DNA of 64,000 nucleotides, taken from NCBI RefSeq assembly GCF_003665095.1, contig NZ_RCHV01000002.1, positions 4,450,501-4,514,500 on the forward strand, in the 5' to 3' direction. Positions 51,024 through 59,717 of the stretch are shown here, piece after piece; the first letter of the stretch is position 1, and each line of letters opens with the position of its first letter. The notes under the pieces are model-generated. The model was not told where the DNA came from. It made no database searches and saw only the letters and a list, made by a program, of their open reading frames with translations. Source of the DNA: Streptomyces sp. Z26. GTDB taxonomy: Bacteria; Actinomycetota; Actinomycetes; Streptomycetales; Streptomycetaceae. Made by a program: the position numbers and the translations under genes.

Positions 51024-51902
51024 ATGACTGCTGCCGCGCACGGGCCCGAGCGAGCAACCGCGGGACGGACCAGGGGGACGGGACGCATGGAACGCAGCCG
51101 AGGGGCGGCGGGGGAGGCGGACGTGGCGGGGGCGGCCGTACCCGGGGCGCGTACGGGCGGGGAGGGCGTGTACGAGGAGGGCGCGTACGCGGAGGCCGTA
51201 CGCGAGGAGCGGCGCGACGACACGGCGGACGCGGGCGGCGGCCCGCACCTGCCGCACGTGCCCCAACTGACGCCGATCAAGCCGCGGTTGCGCGGCTGGC
51301 TGCACGCGGGCATGTTCCCGGCGGCGCTCGTCTCCGGCGTGTTCCTGACCGCCCTCGCGGACACCGCCGCCGGGCGCCTGGCCTGCGCCGTCTACACGCT
51401 CACCGCCTGCATGCTGTTCGGCATCAGCGCCCTCTACCACCGCGGCGACTGGAGCCCCGGCGTCAACGCCGTGCTGCGGCGCCTCGACCACGCCAACATC
51501 TTCCTGATCATCGCGGGCAGCTACACCCCGCTGACCATCCTGCTGCTCTCCGGCAACAGCCGGAACCTGCTGCTGTGGGGCGTCTGGATCGCCGCCCTGT
51601 TCGGCATCGCGTTCCGCGTCCTGTGGGTCGGCGCCCCACGCTGGCTCTACACGCCGTGCTACATCGCGATGGGCTGGGCCGCCGTCTTCTTCCTGCCCGA
51701 GTTCCTGCGCAACGGCGGCGCCGTGGTGCTCGCCCTGGTCGTCGCGGGCGGCCTGCTCTACAGCGTCGGCGGCGTGGTCTACGCCCTCAAGCGCCCGAAT
51801 CCGTCACCGCGCTGGTTCGGTTTCCACGAGGTCTTCCACTCGCTCACGCTGGCGGCCTTCGCGGCCCACTACGTGGGCATCTCCATGGTCGCCTACGGCT
51901 AG
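51024..51902 (+). CDS. Hemolysin III/PAQR-family membrane protein
   Basis: A 292-residue seven-helix membrane protein of the HlyIII/YqfA/PAQR group. The metal-site residues are SALYHRGDW near 139 and FHEVFHSLTLAAFAAHY near 270, with HANIFLIIAGSYTP near 155. Relatives include adiponectin-receptor-like hydrolases; bacterial members have been linked to membrane fluidity, and the hemolysin name is historical. The first 70 residues form an acidic, Gly-rich cytoplasmic tail (EEGAYAEAVREERRDDTADA) not present in short family members. The ATG at 51024 fits a leaderless promoter; GTG at 51018 is an alternative. It is divergent from pckG. Confidence 0.92.
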   Translation: MTAAAHGPERATAGRTRGTGRMERSRGAAGEADVAGAAVPGARTGGEGVYEEGAYAEAVREERRDDTADAGGGPHLPHVPQLTPIKPRLRGWLHAGMFPAALVSGVFLTALADTAAGRLACAVYTLTACMLFGISALYHRGDWSPGVNAVLRRLDHANIFLIIAGSYTPLTILLLSGNSRNLLLWGVWIAALFGIAFRVLWVGAPRWLYTPCYIAMGWAAVFFLPEFLRNGGAVVLALVVAGGLLYSVGGVVYALKRPNPSPRWFGFHEVFHSLTLAAFAAHYVGISMVAYG

Positions 51903-52003
51903 GCGGTGTCCGCCCAGGCCGCCCCGGCGCGGACCTGCGGCCCGAACCGGGCCCTAGAGGCCTGTCCCACGCTGGAGCCGGGCGATGTATCCAGGAGGCA
52001 CCC

Positions 52004-52369
52004 ATGTCCCGTATGACCGCGCTGATCAAGGCGTGGCACGAGTTGGACCTGCCGGGCGACGATGCCGATGCCGACCGGCCCGCTCAGATCGTTTTCGCGG
52101 TGGTGGAGACCGTGTCCACCACGCCCACGGTGATCAAGCGTGACTGGGAGGACAAACGGCTGCGCTACGCGGCGGCGGGCATCCCCGTCTATCTGATCGT
52201 CGATCCGAACGACGCCACCTGGCACGTGTTGGAGCTGGACGGCAGCCAATACGTGGAGACGGACAGGGGCCTCTTCGGCCAGGACCTCACGTTCCCCGCG
52301 CCCATGGGGTTCACCGTGCGGACCGAGGGCTGGCATCCGTACCGCCGGTCCGGCCGGGACACCGCCTAG
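52004..52369 (+). CDS. Uma2-related protein with missing N-terminal half
   Basis: A 121-residue relative of the Uma2/DUF820 nucleases. FAVVETVSTTPTVIKRDWED near residue 30, KRLRYAAAGIPVYLIVDPND and the C-terminal strand region match the second half of the family. The usual first 70-90 residues with the substrate loop and RPDV strand are absent, except perhaps a stub (LIKAWHELDLPG). An in-frame internal deletion is the simplest explanation. A perfect AGGAGG precedes ATG 52004, so it may still be translated. Its stop overlaps the end of the convergent D-aminoacylase gene. It could be a decaying copy or an inactive partner. Confidence 0.7.
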   Translation: MSRMTALIKAWHELDLPGDDADADRPAQIVFAVVETVSTTPTVIKRDWEDKRLRYAAAGIPVYLIVDPNDATWHVLELDGSQYVETDRGLFGQDLTFPAPMGFTVRTEGWHPYRRSGRDTA

Positions 52370-53988
52370 CGGCCGTTGAGCGGGGTGCGGCGGATCGAGC
52401 GGCCCGCCAGGACGTCCGTACGGCGGCCGTCGCGGATCACCGGGCGGCCGTCGATCAGCACGTGCGGGACGCCGACCGGCAGCTGCCGCGGCTCCTCGAA
52501 CGTCGACCCCGCCGCCACCGTCCCCGGGTCGAACAGCACCAGGTCCGCGCGGTACCCCTCGCGGACCAGCCCCCGGTCCGGCAGCCGTAGCCGGGCCGCC
52601 GGGCGGGACGTCAGGTGGGCCACGCACTCCTCCAGGGAGAGGACGCCCAACTCCCGTACGTACCGGCCGAGGTAGTGCGGGAAGGTGCCGTACGCCCGCG
52701 GGTGCGGCTTGGCGCCCTGGAGGATGCCGTCGCTGCCGCCCGTGTGCACGGGGTGCCGCATGATGGCGCGCACGTTCTCCTCGTGGCCCACGTGCTGGAG
52801 GATCGTGGTGCCGAGCCGGTCCTCCGTCAGCAGGCGGCGGGCCGTGGTGAAGGGCTCCTCGCCGCGCTCCCGCGCGCTGGCGGCGACGGTGCGCCCGACG
52901 TACCCGCGCAGGGCGTCGTCCGTCACCCCGGAGATCTCGATGGTGTCCCACTCGATCGGCACCCCGTGGCAGCCGTCGGCGCCCTCGACCTCCATCGTGT
53001 GCCGGACCCGGGCGCAGGTGTCGTCGTCGGCCAGCCGCGCGAGGACCGCGTCCGGGCCGCCCTCGCTCGCCCAGCTCGGCAGCATGGCGACGAGGGTGGT
53101 GCAGCCGGGGGTGTACGGGTACGTGTCGAGGGTGATGTCGGCGCCCGCCGCGAGGGCGTCGTCGAGGAGGGTGAGGAGTTCGGGGGCGCGGCCCTTGTTC
53201 ACGCCGAAGTTCATGGTGGCGTGGGCGAGGTGCAGGGCGCAGCCCGCCTCACGGCAGAGTCCGACCATCTCCTCGTACGCGCCGAGGGCGCCCGCCCCGT
53301 ACGAGCGGTGGTGCGGGCAGTAGTAGCCGCCGTGGTGGGCGACGACCCGGCACAGTGCGGTGAGTTCGGCGGTCGGCGCGTACATGCCCGGCGTGTACGT
53401 GAGTCCGGACGACATCCCCACCGCGCCCTGCTCCAGGCCCTCGGTGACGAGCTGCCGCATCCGGGTCAGCTCGTCCGCCGTCGCCGGGCGGTCCTCCCAG
53501 CCGACGGCGAGCATGCGGACGGTGCCCTGCGGCACCAGGTACGCGGCGTTGACGGCGATGCCCTGGCGGTCGAGCCGGTCCAGGTAGCCGCCGACGGTGC
53601 GCCAGTCGAAGTCGACGTCGGAGGGGGCGCCCGGCGCGGCGCCGTTCCAGCCCGCGATGGCCTGCCGTACGTCGGCCAGCGTGCGGTCGTCCACCGGCGC
53701 GTACGACAGCCCGTCCTGCCCGACGACCTCCAGGGTGACGCCCTGCGCGGCCTTCGCGGAGTGGTCCGGGTCGCGCAGCAGCGCGAGGTCGCTGTGCGCG
53801 TGCATGTCGATGAAGCCGGGGGCGAGCGCCAGCCCGTCGGCGTCCAGCGTGTGCCGGGCCGAGAGGCGCGGGCCGTCGCCCTCCGTCCGTACGGCGGCGA
53901 TCCGGCCGTCGTCGAGGGCGACGTCCGCCACGTACGAGGGGCCGCCGGAGCCGTCGACGACGCGCGCTCCGCGGATCACGGTGTCCAT
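52366..53988 (-). CDS. N-acyl-D-amino-acid deacylase (D-aminoacylase)
   Basis: A 540-residue amidohydrolase of the D-aminoacylase family. PGFIDMHAHSDLALL near residue 60 is the HxH metal site. LEVVGQDGLSYAPV near 88 aligns with the family's VxGNCG region, with a DG in place of NC. GMSSGLTYTPGMYAP near 200, CPHHRSYG near 230 and LHLAHATMNFG near 258 follow, and HVGHEENVRAIMRHPVHTGGSDG near 415 supplies the last His and Asp. It would release free D-amino acids from N-acyl forms. It follows the DSD1-type gene by 60 bases on the same strand, consistent with a two-step degradation route. Confidence 0.88.
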   Translation of the reverse strand: MDTVIRGARVVDGSGGPSYVADVALDDGRIAAVRTEGDGPRLSARHTLDADGLALAPGFIDMHAHSDLALLRDPDHSAKAAQGVTLEVVGQDGLSYAPVDDRTLADVRQAIAGWNGAAPGAPSDVDFDWRTVGGYLDRLDRQGIAVNAAYLVPQGTVRMLAVGWEDRPATADELTRMRQLVTEGLEQGAVGMSSGLTYTPGMYAPTAELTALCRVVAHHGGYYCPHHRSYGAGALGAYEEMVGLCREAGCALHLAHATMNFGVNKGRAPELLTLLDDALAAGADITLDTYPYTPGCTTLVAMLPSWASEGGPDAVLARLADDDTCARVRHTMEVEGADGCHGVPIEWDTIEISGVTDDALRGYVGRTVAASARERGEEPFTTARRLLTEDRLGTTILQHVGHEENVRAIMRHPVHTGGSDGILQGAKPHPRAYGTFPHYLGRYVRELGVLSLEECVAHLTSRPAARLRLPDRGLVREGYRADLVLFDPGTVAAGSTFEEPRQLPVGVPHVLIDGRPVIRDGRRTDVLAGRSIRRTPLNGR

Positions 53989-54006
53989 GTCTGCCGGTGC
54001 CCTTTC

Positions 54007-54039
54007 TGCCGGGGTGGTCCGCCGGGGTGGTCCGCCGGG
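54007..54039. repeat. 13-bp tandem repeat
   Basis: GCCGGGGTGGTCC is repeated twice in tandem plus a partial third copy in the 60-base gap between the DSD1-type and D-aminoacylase genes. Confidence 0.8.
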
Positions 54040-54048
54040 GAGTGGCGA

Positions 54049-55419
54049 CTAGAAGAAGGTGCGGATCAGGTCGGTGACCGTGCCGTCCGGCTCCACGAGC
54101 GGGATCAGCTGCCACTTGTCGAAGATCGTGCACGGGTGCGACATGCGCAGCCCGACCCAGTCCCCGACCTCCAGCTCGGCGCCCGTACCGCCGTCGCCGC
54201 CGTCCGTACGCAGCCACGTGTGCTGGTCGGACAGGCCGGTCACGGTGATGCCGTCGGCGGGCCGTACGGTCCCGTCGCGCGCCGAGCGCACCGCGTGCGC
54301 CCGCGGCAGGTGCAGGTCGTGGGCGGCGTCGCGCTTCCCCGCGTTGAGGAACGCCTGGCCGGGGGAGGGGCGCGAGACGACCTGTGCCCAGAGGGTGAAC
54401 GCGGAGAGCAGCGCGCCCTCGTCGGGTACGCGGTTGAACGGGGTCAGCTCCTCGTAGTGCCCGTCGTCGTGCGACACGTACGCGCCCGAGCGCAGCAGCT
54501 TCAGCACCGGCCGGGACAGCTCCGGCACCTCCGCGAAGACGTCCGCGACCGCGTCGAACCAGGCGCTGCCGCCCGCGCTCAGCACGATCTCGTCCACGTC
54601 CGCGCCGAACCGGCCCGCCGCGTCCAGCTCCGCCGTCAGCGCGGTCAGCCGCCGCAGCCACGCCCGTACCCGGTCGCCGTCGGCCTGCGGCACCTCGCCC
54701 TCGTAGCCCGCGACGCCGACGAGCCGCAGCGTGTCCGTGGCCGCCACGGCGTCCGCGACGGCGGCGCAGTCCGCCTCCGTACGGGCGCCGGTGCGGGCGC
54801 CCTCGCCCGCCGCCAGCTCGACGACGACGTCGAGGCGGCGGGGGGTGGCGGGGCCGGTTTCGGCACCGCGCAGGGCCTCGTCCATCAGGGCGACGCCGCG
54901 TACGGAGTCGACGTAGCAGACGAACCGGAAGTCCGGGTCGGCCGCCAGCTCACCGGCGAGCCAGCGCAGGGCGGCGGCGTCCACCAGCTCGTTGGCGAGG
55001 AAGACGCGACGCACGCCGAACTCCCGGCACACGCGCACCTGGTGCGGTACGGCGACGGTGATGCCCCAGGCGCCGTACGCGAGTTGGCGGGCGAACAGCT
55101 GCGGGGCCATGGACGTCTTGCCGTGCGGCGCGAAGGCCAGCCCGTGCCGTTCGGTGTAGTCCTCCAGCTGGCGGAGGTTGTGCTCGACTGCCTCCGCCGA
55201 CAGGGCCAGCACCGGGGTGGTGAAGCCGCCCGTGAACAGGTCGCGGCGGGCCCCGGCGAGCGCGCCGACGCGGCTGCCCGCGGCGTCCGGCGGCAGGCCC
55301 TTCCAGCGGTGGTCGACGAGGTCGTCCGCGAGCGCGGCGAGCCGGTCGGTGGCCAGGTCCGGGGTGCGGGCGGCGGGGGTGCCGGGGGCGTCGGCGGCGT
55401 GGTCGGCCGGGCGGGGCAT
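54049..55419 (-). CDS. DSD1-family PLP enzyme (D-amino acid deaminase/D-threonine aldolase-like)
   Basis: A 456-residue fold-type III PLP enzyme. The PLP lysine lies in LAFAPHGKTSMAPQLFARQL near residue 105. The barrel continues with FLANELVDAAALRWLAG, VGVAGYEGEVP and LSAGGSAWFD. The C-terminal domain has the metal pair typical of D-serine dehydratases and D-threonine aldolases: SDQHTW near 395 and RMSHPCTIFDKW near 433 (His and Cys). It would deaminate or cleave D-amino acids freed by the neighbouring deacylase. ATG at 55419 follows CGGAG. A GTTGCA/TGCAAC dyad lies just upstream. Confidence 0.85.
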   Translation of the reverse strand: MPRPADHAADAPGTPAARTPDLATDRLAALADDLVDHRWKGLPPDAAGSRVGALAGARRDLFTGGFTTPVLALSAEAVEHNLRQLEDYTERHGLAFAPHGKTSMAPQLFARQLAYGAWGITVAVPHQVRVCREFGVRRVFLANELVDAAALRWLAGELAADPDFRFVCYVDSVRGVALMDEALRGAETGPATPRRLDVVVELAAGEGARTGARTEADCAAVADAVAATDTLRLVGVAGYEGEVPQADGDRVRAWLRRLTALTAELDAAGRFGADVDEIVLSAGGSAWFDAVADVFAEVPELSRPVLKLLRSGAYVSHDDGHYEELTPFNRVPDEGALLSAFTLWAQVVSRPSPGQAFLNAGKRDAAHDLHLPRAHAVRSARDGTVRPADGITVTGLSDQHTWLRTDGGDGGTGAELEVGDWVGLRMSHPCTIFDKWQLIPLVEPDGTVTDLIRTFF

Positions 55420-55440
55420 GGCGGCTCCGTAAAAGATCTT

Positions 55441-55457
55441 GTTGCAGGGAATGCAAC
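55441..55457. promoter_or_regulatory. Probable operator of the D-amino-acid locus
   Basis: GTTGCA and TGCAAC flank a 5-base GGGAA spacer, 22 bases upstream of the DSD1-type start in the divergent region. A second TTGCGCAT element follows at about 55463-55470. IclR-family operators often contain TTGC/GCAA arms, and an IclR gene lies in the divergent operon; binding is inferred. Confidence 0.6.
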
Positions 55458-55576
55458 ACCCATTGCGCATAACGCTTACTGCTGTCTAGCATCCCGGCGA
55501 ACCCCGGTCAATGGAGCGCGGGCGCCACCGCGCACCGGACGTACGGGGCACCCGGCCCGAAGGAGCGAGACGGATC

Positions 55577-56692
55577 GTGACCAGCCCCCCGCCCGCCGAC
55601 GTCGTCTGCCTCGGCGAGTCCATGGTCACGTTCCTGCCGTCGCGGCCCGGCCCCCTCGCGGACGTGCCCGCGTTCCAACGCGCCATCGGCGGCGCCGAGT
55701 CCAACGTCGCCTGCGCCCTCGCCGGTGCCGGGCACCGCGCCCGCTGGGTCAGCCGCGTCGGCGCGGACGGCTTCGGTGACCACCTGCTCCGTACGATCAC
55801 CGCCGCGGGCGTCGACACCGGCGCCGTCGAACGGGACCCGGACCGGCCGACCGGCGTGTACTTCCGTACGGACGGCGAGCGCGCCACCTCCCTCGGCGGC
55901 GCGGGGGAGGGTGCGGGCGGCCCCGCCTCCACCGCCGAGGTCGTGTACTACCGCGCCGGTTCCGCCGCCTCCGCCATGGCGCCCGACACCGTCGACCTGG
56001 CCGCGGCCCGCTCCGGCCGGGTCCTGCACCTCACCGGCATCACCGCCGCGCTGTCCGCCGGGTGCCTGGCGCTGAGCCGTACGCTCACCGCGCCGTACGA
56101 GGGCCGCCCGCTCGTCTCGTTCGACGTCAACTACCGCGTGGCGCTGTGGCGTCCGCCCGCCGACCCGCGCGTGCTGCTCGAACTGGCCCGCGGCTGCGAC
56201 CTGGTGTTCGTCGGTGAGGACGAGGCGGAGGCGGCCTGGGGCGTCACGGGTGGCGCGGACGCCGTACGGGACGCGCTGCCGGAGCCCGCGACGCTCGTCG
56301 TGAAGCACGGCGCGGCGGGCGCGACGGCGTACGTGCGCGGGGGCGCCGACGGGAGCGGCGACGGCGCGTACGGCGACGGGGGTGACGACGCCCCGTACGG
56401 CGACGACCGCCGCGTGCGCGTCCCCGCGCCCCGCGTCGACGTCGTCGCGCCGGTCGGCGCGGGCGACGCCTTCGCCGCCGGGTACCTCTCCGCCGCGCTG
56501 CGCGGCCTGCCGCTCCGCGACCGGCTGCGCCACGGCCACCTGCTGGCCGCCGCCGCCCTCACCGTCCCCGGCGACCTGGCCGAACCCCCGGCCCGCGCCG
56601 ACGTGGACCGGCTCGCGGCGCTCGACCACGAGGCGTGGGGCACACTGCGACTCGCCCCCGGCTGGACGACAGAGAAGGCGACCGCACCGTGA
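55577..56692 (+). CDS. PfkB-family sugar kinase, KDG-kinase-like
   Basis: A 371-residue ribokinase-fold kinase. VVCLGESMVTFLPSRPGPLA and FQRAIGGAESNVACALAGAG open the fold, RVGADGFGDHLLRTI is the first PfkB signature, and VVAPVGAGDAFAAGYLSAAL near 295 is the second, with the catalytic Asp. It most resembles 2-dehydro-3-deoxygluconate kinases. A loop near 255-280 is expanded with Gly/Asp-rich sequence (GDGAYGDGGDD). GTG at 55577 is preceded by AAGGAGCGAGA. It overlaps the IclR gene by four bases. A sugar-acid kinase in a D-amino-acid locus is odd and suggests a hydroxy- or keto-acid intermediate. Confidence 0.87.
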   Translation: MTSPPPADVVCLGESMVTFLPSRPGPLADVPAFQRAIGGAESNVACALAGAGHRARWVSRVGADGFGDHLLRTITAAGVDTGAVERDPDRPTGVYFRTDGERATSLGGAGEGAGGPASTAEVVYYRAGSAASAMAPDTVDLAAARSGRVLHLTGITAALSAGCLALSRTLTAPYEGRPLVSFDVNYRVALWRPPADPRVLLELARGCDLVFVGEDEAEAAWGVTGGADAVRDALPEPATLVVKHGAAGATAYVRGGADGSGDGAYGDGGDDAPYGDDRRVRVPAPRVDVVAPVGAGDAFAAGYLSAALRGLPLRDRLRHGHLLAAAALTVPGDLAEPPARADVDRLAALDHEAWGTLRLAPGWTTEKATAP

Positions 56693-57435
56693 GTCAGACC
56701 GTCGACAGAGCGCTGAGCATCCTGCCCCTGCTGGCCCGTGGACCGGCCAACCTGGAGCAGGTCTCGCAGCAGCTCGGCGTGCACAAGTCCACGGCGCTGC
56801 GCCTGCTGCGCACCCTGCACGAGCACGGCATCGTCTACCGCCAGCCGGACCAGCGCTACCGCCTCGGCGCCCGCCTCTTCGCCCTCGCGCAGGAGGCGAT
56901 CGAGAACCTGGACGTACGCGAGATCGCCCACCCCCACCTCGTACGCCTCAACGAGAAGACGGGCCACACCGTCCACCTCGCCGTGTACGAGGAGAGCGAC
57001 GTGCTCTACCTCGACAAGGTCGAGAGCCGCTACCCGGTGCGCATGTACTCGCGCATCGGCAAGCCCGTCGCGATCACCGTCGCCGCCGTCGCCAAGCTGC
57101 TCCTCGCGGACCTGCCCGAGCAGGAGCGCCGCGAGATCGCGGACGGCCTCGACTACCCCGCGTACACCGCGAGGTCGACGCCCGACGCCGCCGCGTTCCT
57201 CGCCGAGCTGGCGCGCGTACGGGAACAGGGCTGGGCCACCGACCTCGGCGGCCACGAGGAGTCCATCAACTGCGTCGCCGCGCCCATCCGGGGCGCCGAC
57301 GGGCGCGTCGTCGCGGCGATGTCCGTCTCGGCGCCCAGCGTGGTCGTGACCGCCGACGAACTCCTCACGCTGCTCCCGCTGGTACGGCGTACGGCCGACG
57401 CCGTCAGCGCCGACTACTCCGGGAAGCCCCGATGA
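56689..57435 (+). CDS. IclR-family transcriptional regulator
   Basis: A 248-residue IclR protein. The winged helix covers residues 1-65 (QTVDRALSILPLLARGPANL, VSQQLGVHKSTALRLLRTLH). The effector domain runs from about 75 with RMYSRIGKPVAITVAAVAKL, GWATDLGGHEESINCVAAPI and VVAAMSVSAPS. GTG at 56689 overlaps the kinase stop (GTGA), so the two are coupled. It probably controls the divergent D-amino-acid genes and its own operon through the TTGC/GCAA dyads near 55441-55470; the effector could be a D-amino acid or a keto-acid. Confidence 0.93.
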   Translation: MSQTVDRALSILPLLARGPANLEQVSQQLGVHKSTALRLLRTLHEHGIVYRQPDQRYRLGARLFALAQEAIENLDVREIAHPHLVRLNEKTGHTVHLAVYEESDVLYLDKVESRYPVRMYSRIGKPVAITVAAVAKLLLADLPEQERREIADGLDYPAYTARSTPDAAAFLAELARVREQGWATDLGGHEESINCVAAPIRGADGRVVAAMSVSAPSVVVTADELLTLLPLVRRTADAVSADYSGKPR

Positions 57436-57549
57436 ACGCCCGGCCGCCCCGGGACCCGTCACCGCGGGCCGCGTGAGCCCCCGCACCCCGTCACCGAGAA
57501 CCCCGTCACCGCACACCCCGTCCCCGTACGGAGAGCAGGAAGCGACACC

Positions 57550-57960
57550 ATGAGCGACAAGACCGCCCTCACCCCCAGCACCCACACCACCCCGCCCGCC
57601 GCGTTCTCGCACGGTGTGCGGAAGGGCAACATCCTCCAGGTCGCCGGGCAGGTCGGCTTCCTGCCCGCCGTCGAGGGCCAGCCCCCGACCCCGGCCGGGC
57701 CGACGCTGCGGGAGCAGACGCTCCAGACCCTGGAGAACGTACGGGCCATCCTCGCGGAGGGCGGCGCGAGCTGGGACGACGTGATGATGCTGCGCGTCTA
57801 CCTCACCGACACCGGCCACTTCGCGGAGATGAACGAGCTGTACAACGCGTACTTCGCGGAGCAGGACCTCCAGGCGCCGCCCGCGGCCCGTACGACCGTG
57901 TACGTCGGGCTGCCCGCCGGGCTGCTCATCGAGATCGACGCGCTCGCCGTACTGGACTGA
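57550..57960 (+). CDS. RidA family enamine/imine deaminase
   Basis: A 136-residue RidA/YjgF protein. PPAAFSHGVRKGNILQVAGQ near residue 15, QTLQTLENVRAILAEGGASW near 60, VMMLRVYLTD near 78, and ARTTVYVGLPAGLLIEIDAL near 115 with the key Arg and Glu are all present. RidA proteins hydrolyse reactive enamine and imine intermediates made by PLP amino acid dehydratases, which fits the DSD1-type enzyme in the divergent operon. ATG at 57550 follows a GGAGAGCAGGAAG stretch. It lies 114 bases after iclR and before the GntP-type permease. Confidence 0.93.
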   Translation: MSDKTALTPSTHTTPPAAFSHGVRKGNILQVAGQVGFLPAVEGQPPTPAGPTLREQTLQTLENVRAILAEGGASWDDVMMLRVYLTDTGHFAEMNELYNAYFAEQDLQAPPAARTTVYVGLPAGLLIEIDALAVLD

Positions 57961-58116
57961 GCCCCCGCCGTCCGGCAGGGTCCCGCACGCGCGGGGCCCG
58001 GCCGGGCACCAGCACCACCGCCGTACCCCCCCCGCACCACCCCCGTACCACCGTCCCCAGGAAACCCGAGGAGCCCGCCCCCAAGGACTCCGGCCGAACC
58101 CGAACGAGGTCGCCCC

Positions 58117-59586
58117 ATGCTGCTCGCCGCCCCGGACCCCGAGGCGCCACCGCACACCGGTGGTCTGCTGCTGCTCATAGACGGGACCGCCGGTCTGCTG
58201 ACCGTCGCCGTCCTCGGCATCGCCCTGCTGCTCTACCTGATCATCAAGGTCCGCCTCCAGCCCTTCGTGGCGCTGCTCGCGGTCTCCATCGCGGTCGGCC
58301 TCGCCGCGGGCCTGTCCGTCACCGAACTCTTCGGCACCGTGCAGAAGTCGGACGCGGTGTCCGTCATCGAGTCCGGCATGGGCGGCATCCTCGGGCACGT
58401 CGCGATCATCATCGGGCTCGGCACCATGCTCGGCGCGATCCTGGAGGTCTCCGGCGGCGCCGAGGCGCTGTCGGCGCGGCTGCTCGGCCTGTTCGGGGAG
58501 CGCAGGGCGCCGCTGGCGATGGGCCTCACCGGCCTGATCTTCGGCATCCCCGTCTTCTTCGACGTCGGCATCTTCGTGCTGGCGCCGATCGTGTACGCCG
58601 CCGCCAAGCGCTCCGGCAAGTCCGTACTGCTGTACGCGATGCCGCTGCTGGCCGGACTCTCCATGACGCACGCGTTCCTGCCGCCGCACCCCGGCCCGGT
58701 GGCCGCCGCCGGACTGCTCGACGTGGACCTCGGCATGGTCATCCTGATGGGTACGGTCTGCGGCATCCCGGCCGTACTCGCCGCGTGGGCGTACGCCGCC
58801 TGGATCGGCGAACGCATCTTCGTCGAGGTGCCGCAGGACATGGTCGAGGCCGTCGAGGAGTCCCGCAAGGCCATCGCGGACGAGCAGCGCGCGTCCGGCG
58901 TCGAGCCGAAGGAGACGCCGGTGTCGGTGGGCACGGTGCTCGCGATCATCGGTACGCCGCTGGTGCTGATCCTCGCCTCGACGTTCTCGTCGATCGCGTT
59001 CGACCCGTCCACGGCCCGCTCGGTGGTGGAGTTCGTCGGGCACCCGTTCGTCGCGCTGACGATCGCGCTGCTGCTGTCGTTCTACGTGCTGGGCATCCGC
59101 CGCGGCTGGTCCCGGCGTTCGCTGGAGACGGTGTGCACCGCCTCCCTCAAGCCCGTCGGCAACATCCTGCTGGTGGTCGGCGCGGGCGGCGTCTTCGGCG
59201 CGGTCCTGGCGGGCAGCGGCATCGCGAACGCGCTGGCGGACACGTTCAACGACATGGGCCTGCCGGTCATCGTGCTGGCGTACCTCATCTCGCTGGTGCT
59301 GCGCGTCGCGCAGGGTTCGGCCACCGTCGCGATCGTCACCAGCGCGGGCATCGTCGCCCCGTTGATCCAGCAGGGCGACTACTCGCAGGCGCACACCGCG
59401 CTCGTCATCATGGCGATCTCGGCGGGCTCGATCTTCGCCTCGCACGTCAACGACGGCGGCTTCTGGATCGTCGCCAAGTACTTCGGCATCTCCGAACGGG
59501 ACACCCTCAAGTCCTGGACGGTGCTGGAGTCGGTGCTGTCGGTGGCCGGGTTCGCGGTCGCGGCGACGGTCAGCCTGCTGGCGTAG
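58117..59586 (+). CDS. GntP-family permease
   Basis: A 489-residue membrane protein with about 12-14 helices. IIIGLGTMLGAILEVSGGAE, FGIPVFFDVGIFVLAPIVYA, MTHAFLPPHPGPVAAAGLLD and GSATVAIVTSAGIVAPLIQ are GntP family hallmarks. Members carry gluconate, but DsdX-type members carry D-serine. In this locus, with D-aminoacylase, DSD1-type enzyme and RidA, uptake of D-serine, N-acyl-D-amino acids or a related hydroxy acid is more likely than gluconate (inferred). ATG at 58117 lies 157 bases after ridA and ends the operon. Confidence 0.92.
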   Translation: MLLAAPDPEAPPHTGGLLLLIDGTAGLLTVAVLGIALLLYLIIKVRLQPFVALLAVSIAVGLAAGLSVTELFGTVQKSDAVSVIESGMGGILGHVAIIIGLGTMLGAILEVSGGAEALSARLLGLFGERRAPLAMGLTGLIFGIPVFFDVGIFVLAPIVYAAAKRSGKSVLLYAMPLLAGLSMTHAFLPPHPGPVAAAGLLDVDLGMVILMGTVCGIPAVLAAWAYAAWIGERIFVEVPQDMVEAVEESRKAIADEQRASGVEPKETPVSVGTVLAIIGTPLVLILASTFSSIAFDPSTARSVVEFVGHPFVALTIALLLSFYVLGIRRGWSRRSLETVCTASLKPVGNILLVVGAGGVFGAVLAGSGIANALADTFNDMGLPVIVLAYLISLVLRVAQGSATVAIVTSAGIVAPLIQQGDYSQAHTALVIMAISAGSIFASHVNDGGFWIVAKYFGISERDTLKSWTVLESVLSVAGFAVAATVSLLA

Positions 59587-59717
59587 CGCCACGGCGCGCG
59601 GGGGCGTCGTCCGTACGCGTCGGGCGCACGCCCCCTTGTGCGCCCGACGCCCGCGACGAACAATGCGGTGCGACCAGACCGAATGCCCTTTCGGTCCACC
59701 AGAGAGGACCCCCACAC

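Noticed and set aside
58117-59586. Gluconate-specific transporter
   Set aside because: GntP members also carry D-serine and other acids; no gluconate kinase or other gluconate gene is adjacent.
56131-59715. Very long open frame (over 1,100 codons) on the minus strand across the kinase-iclR-ridA-gntP operon
   Set aside because: It is antisense to four clearly conserved genes, rich in Arg/Gly/Asp/His, with no domain; open antisense frames are expected at this GC content.
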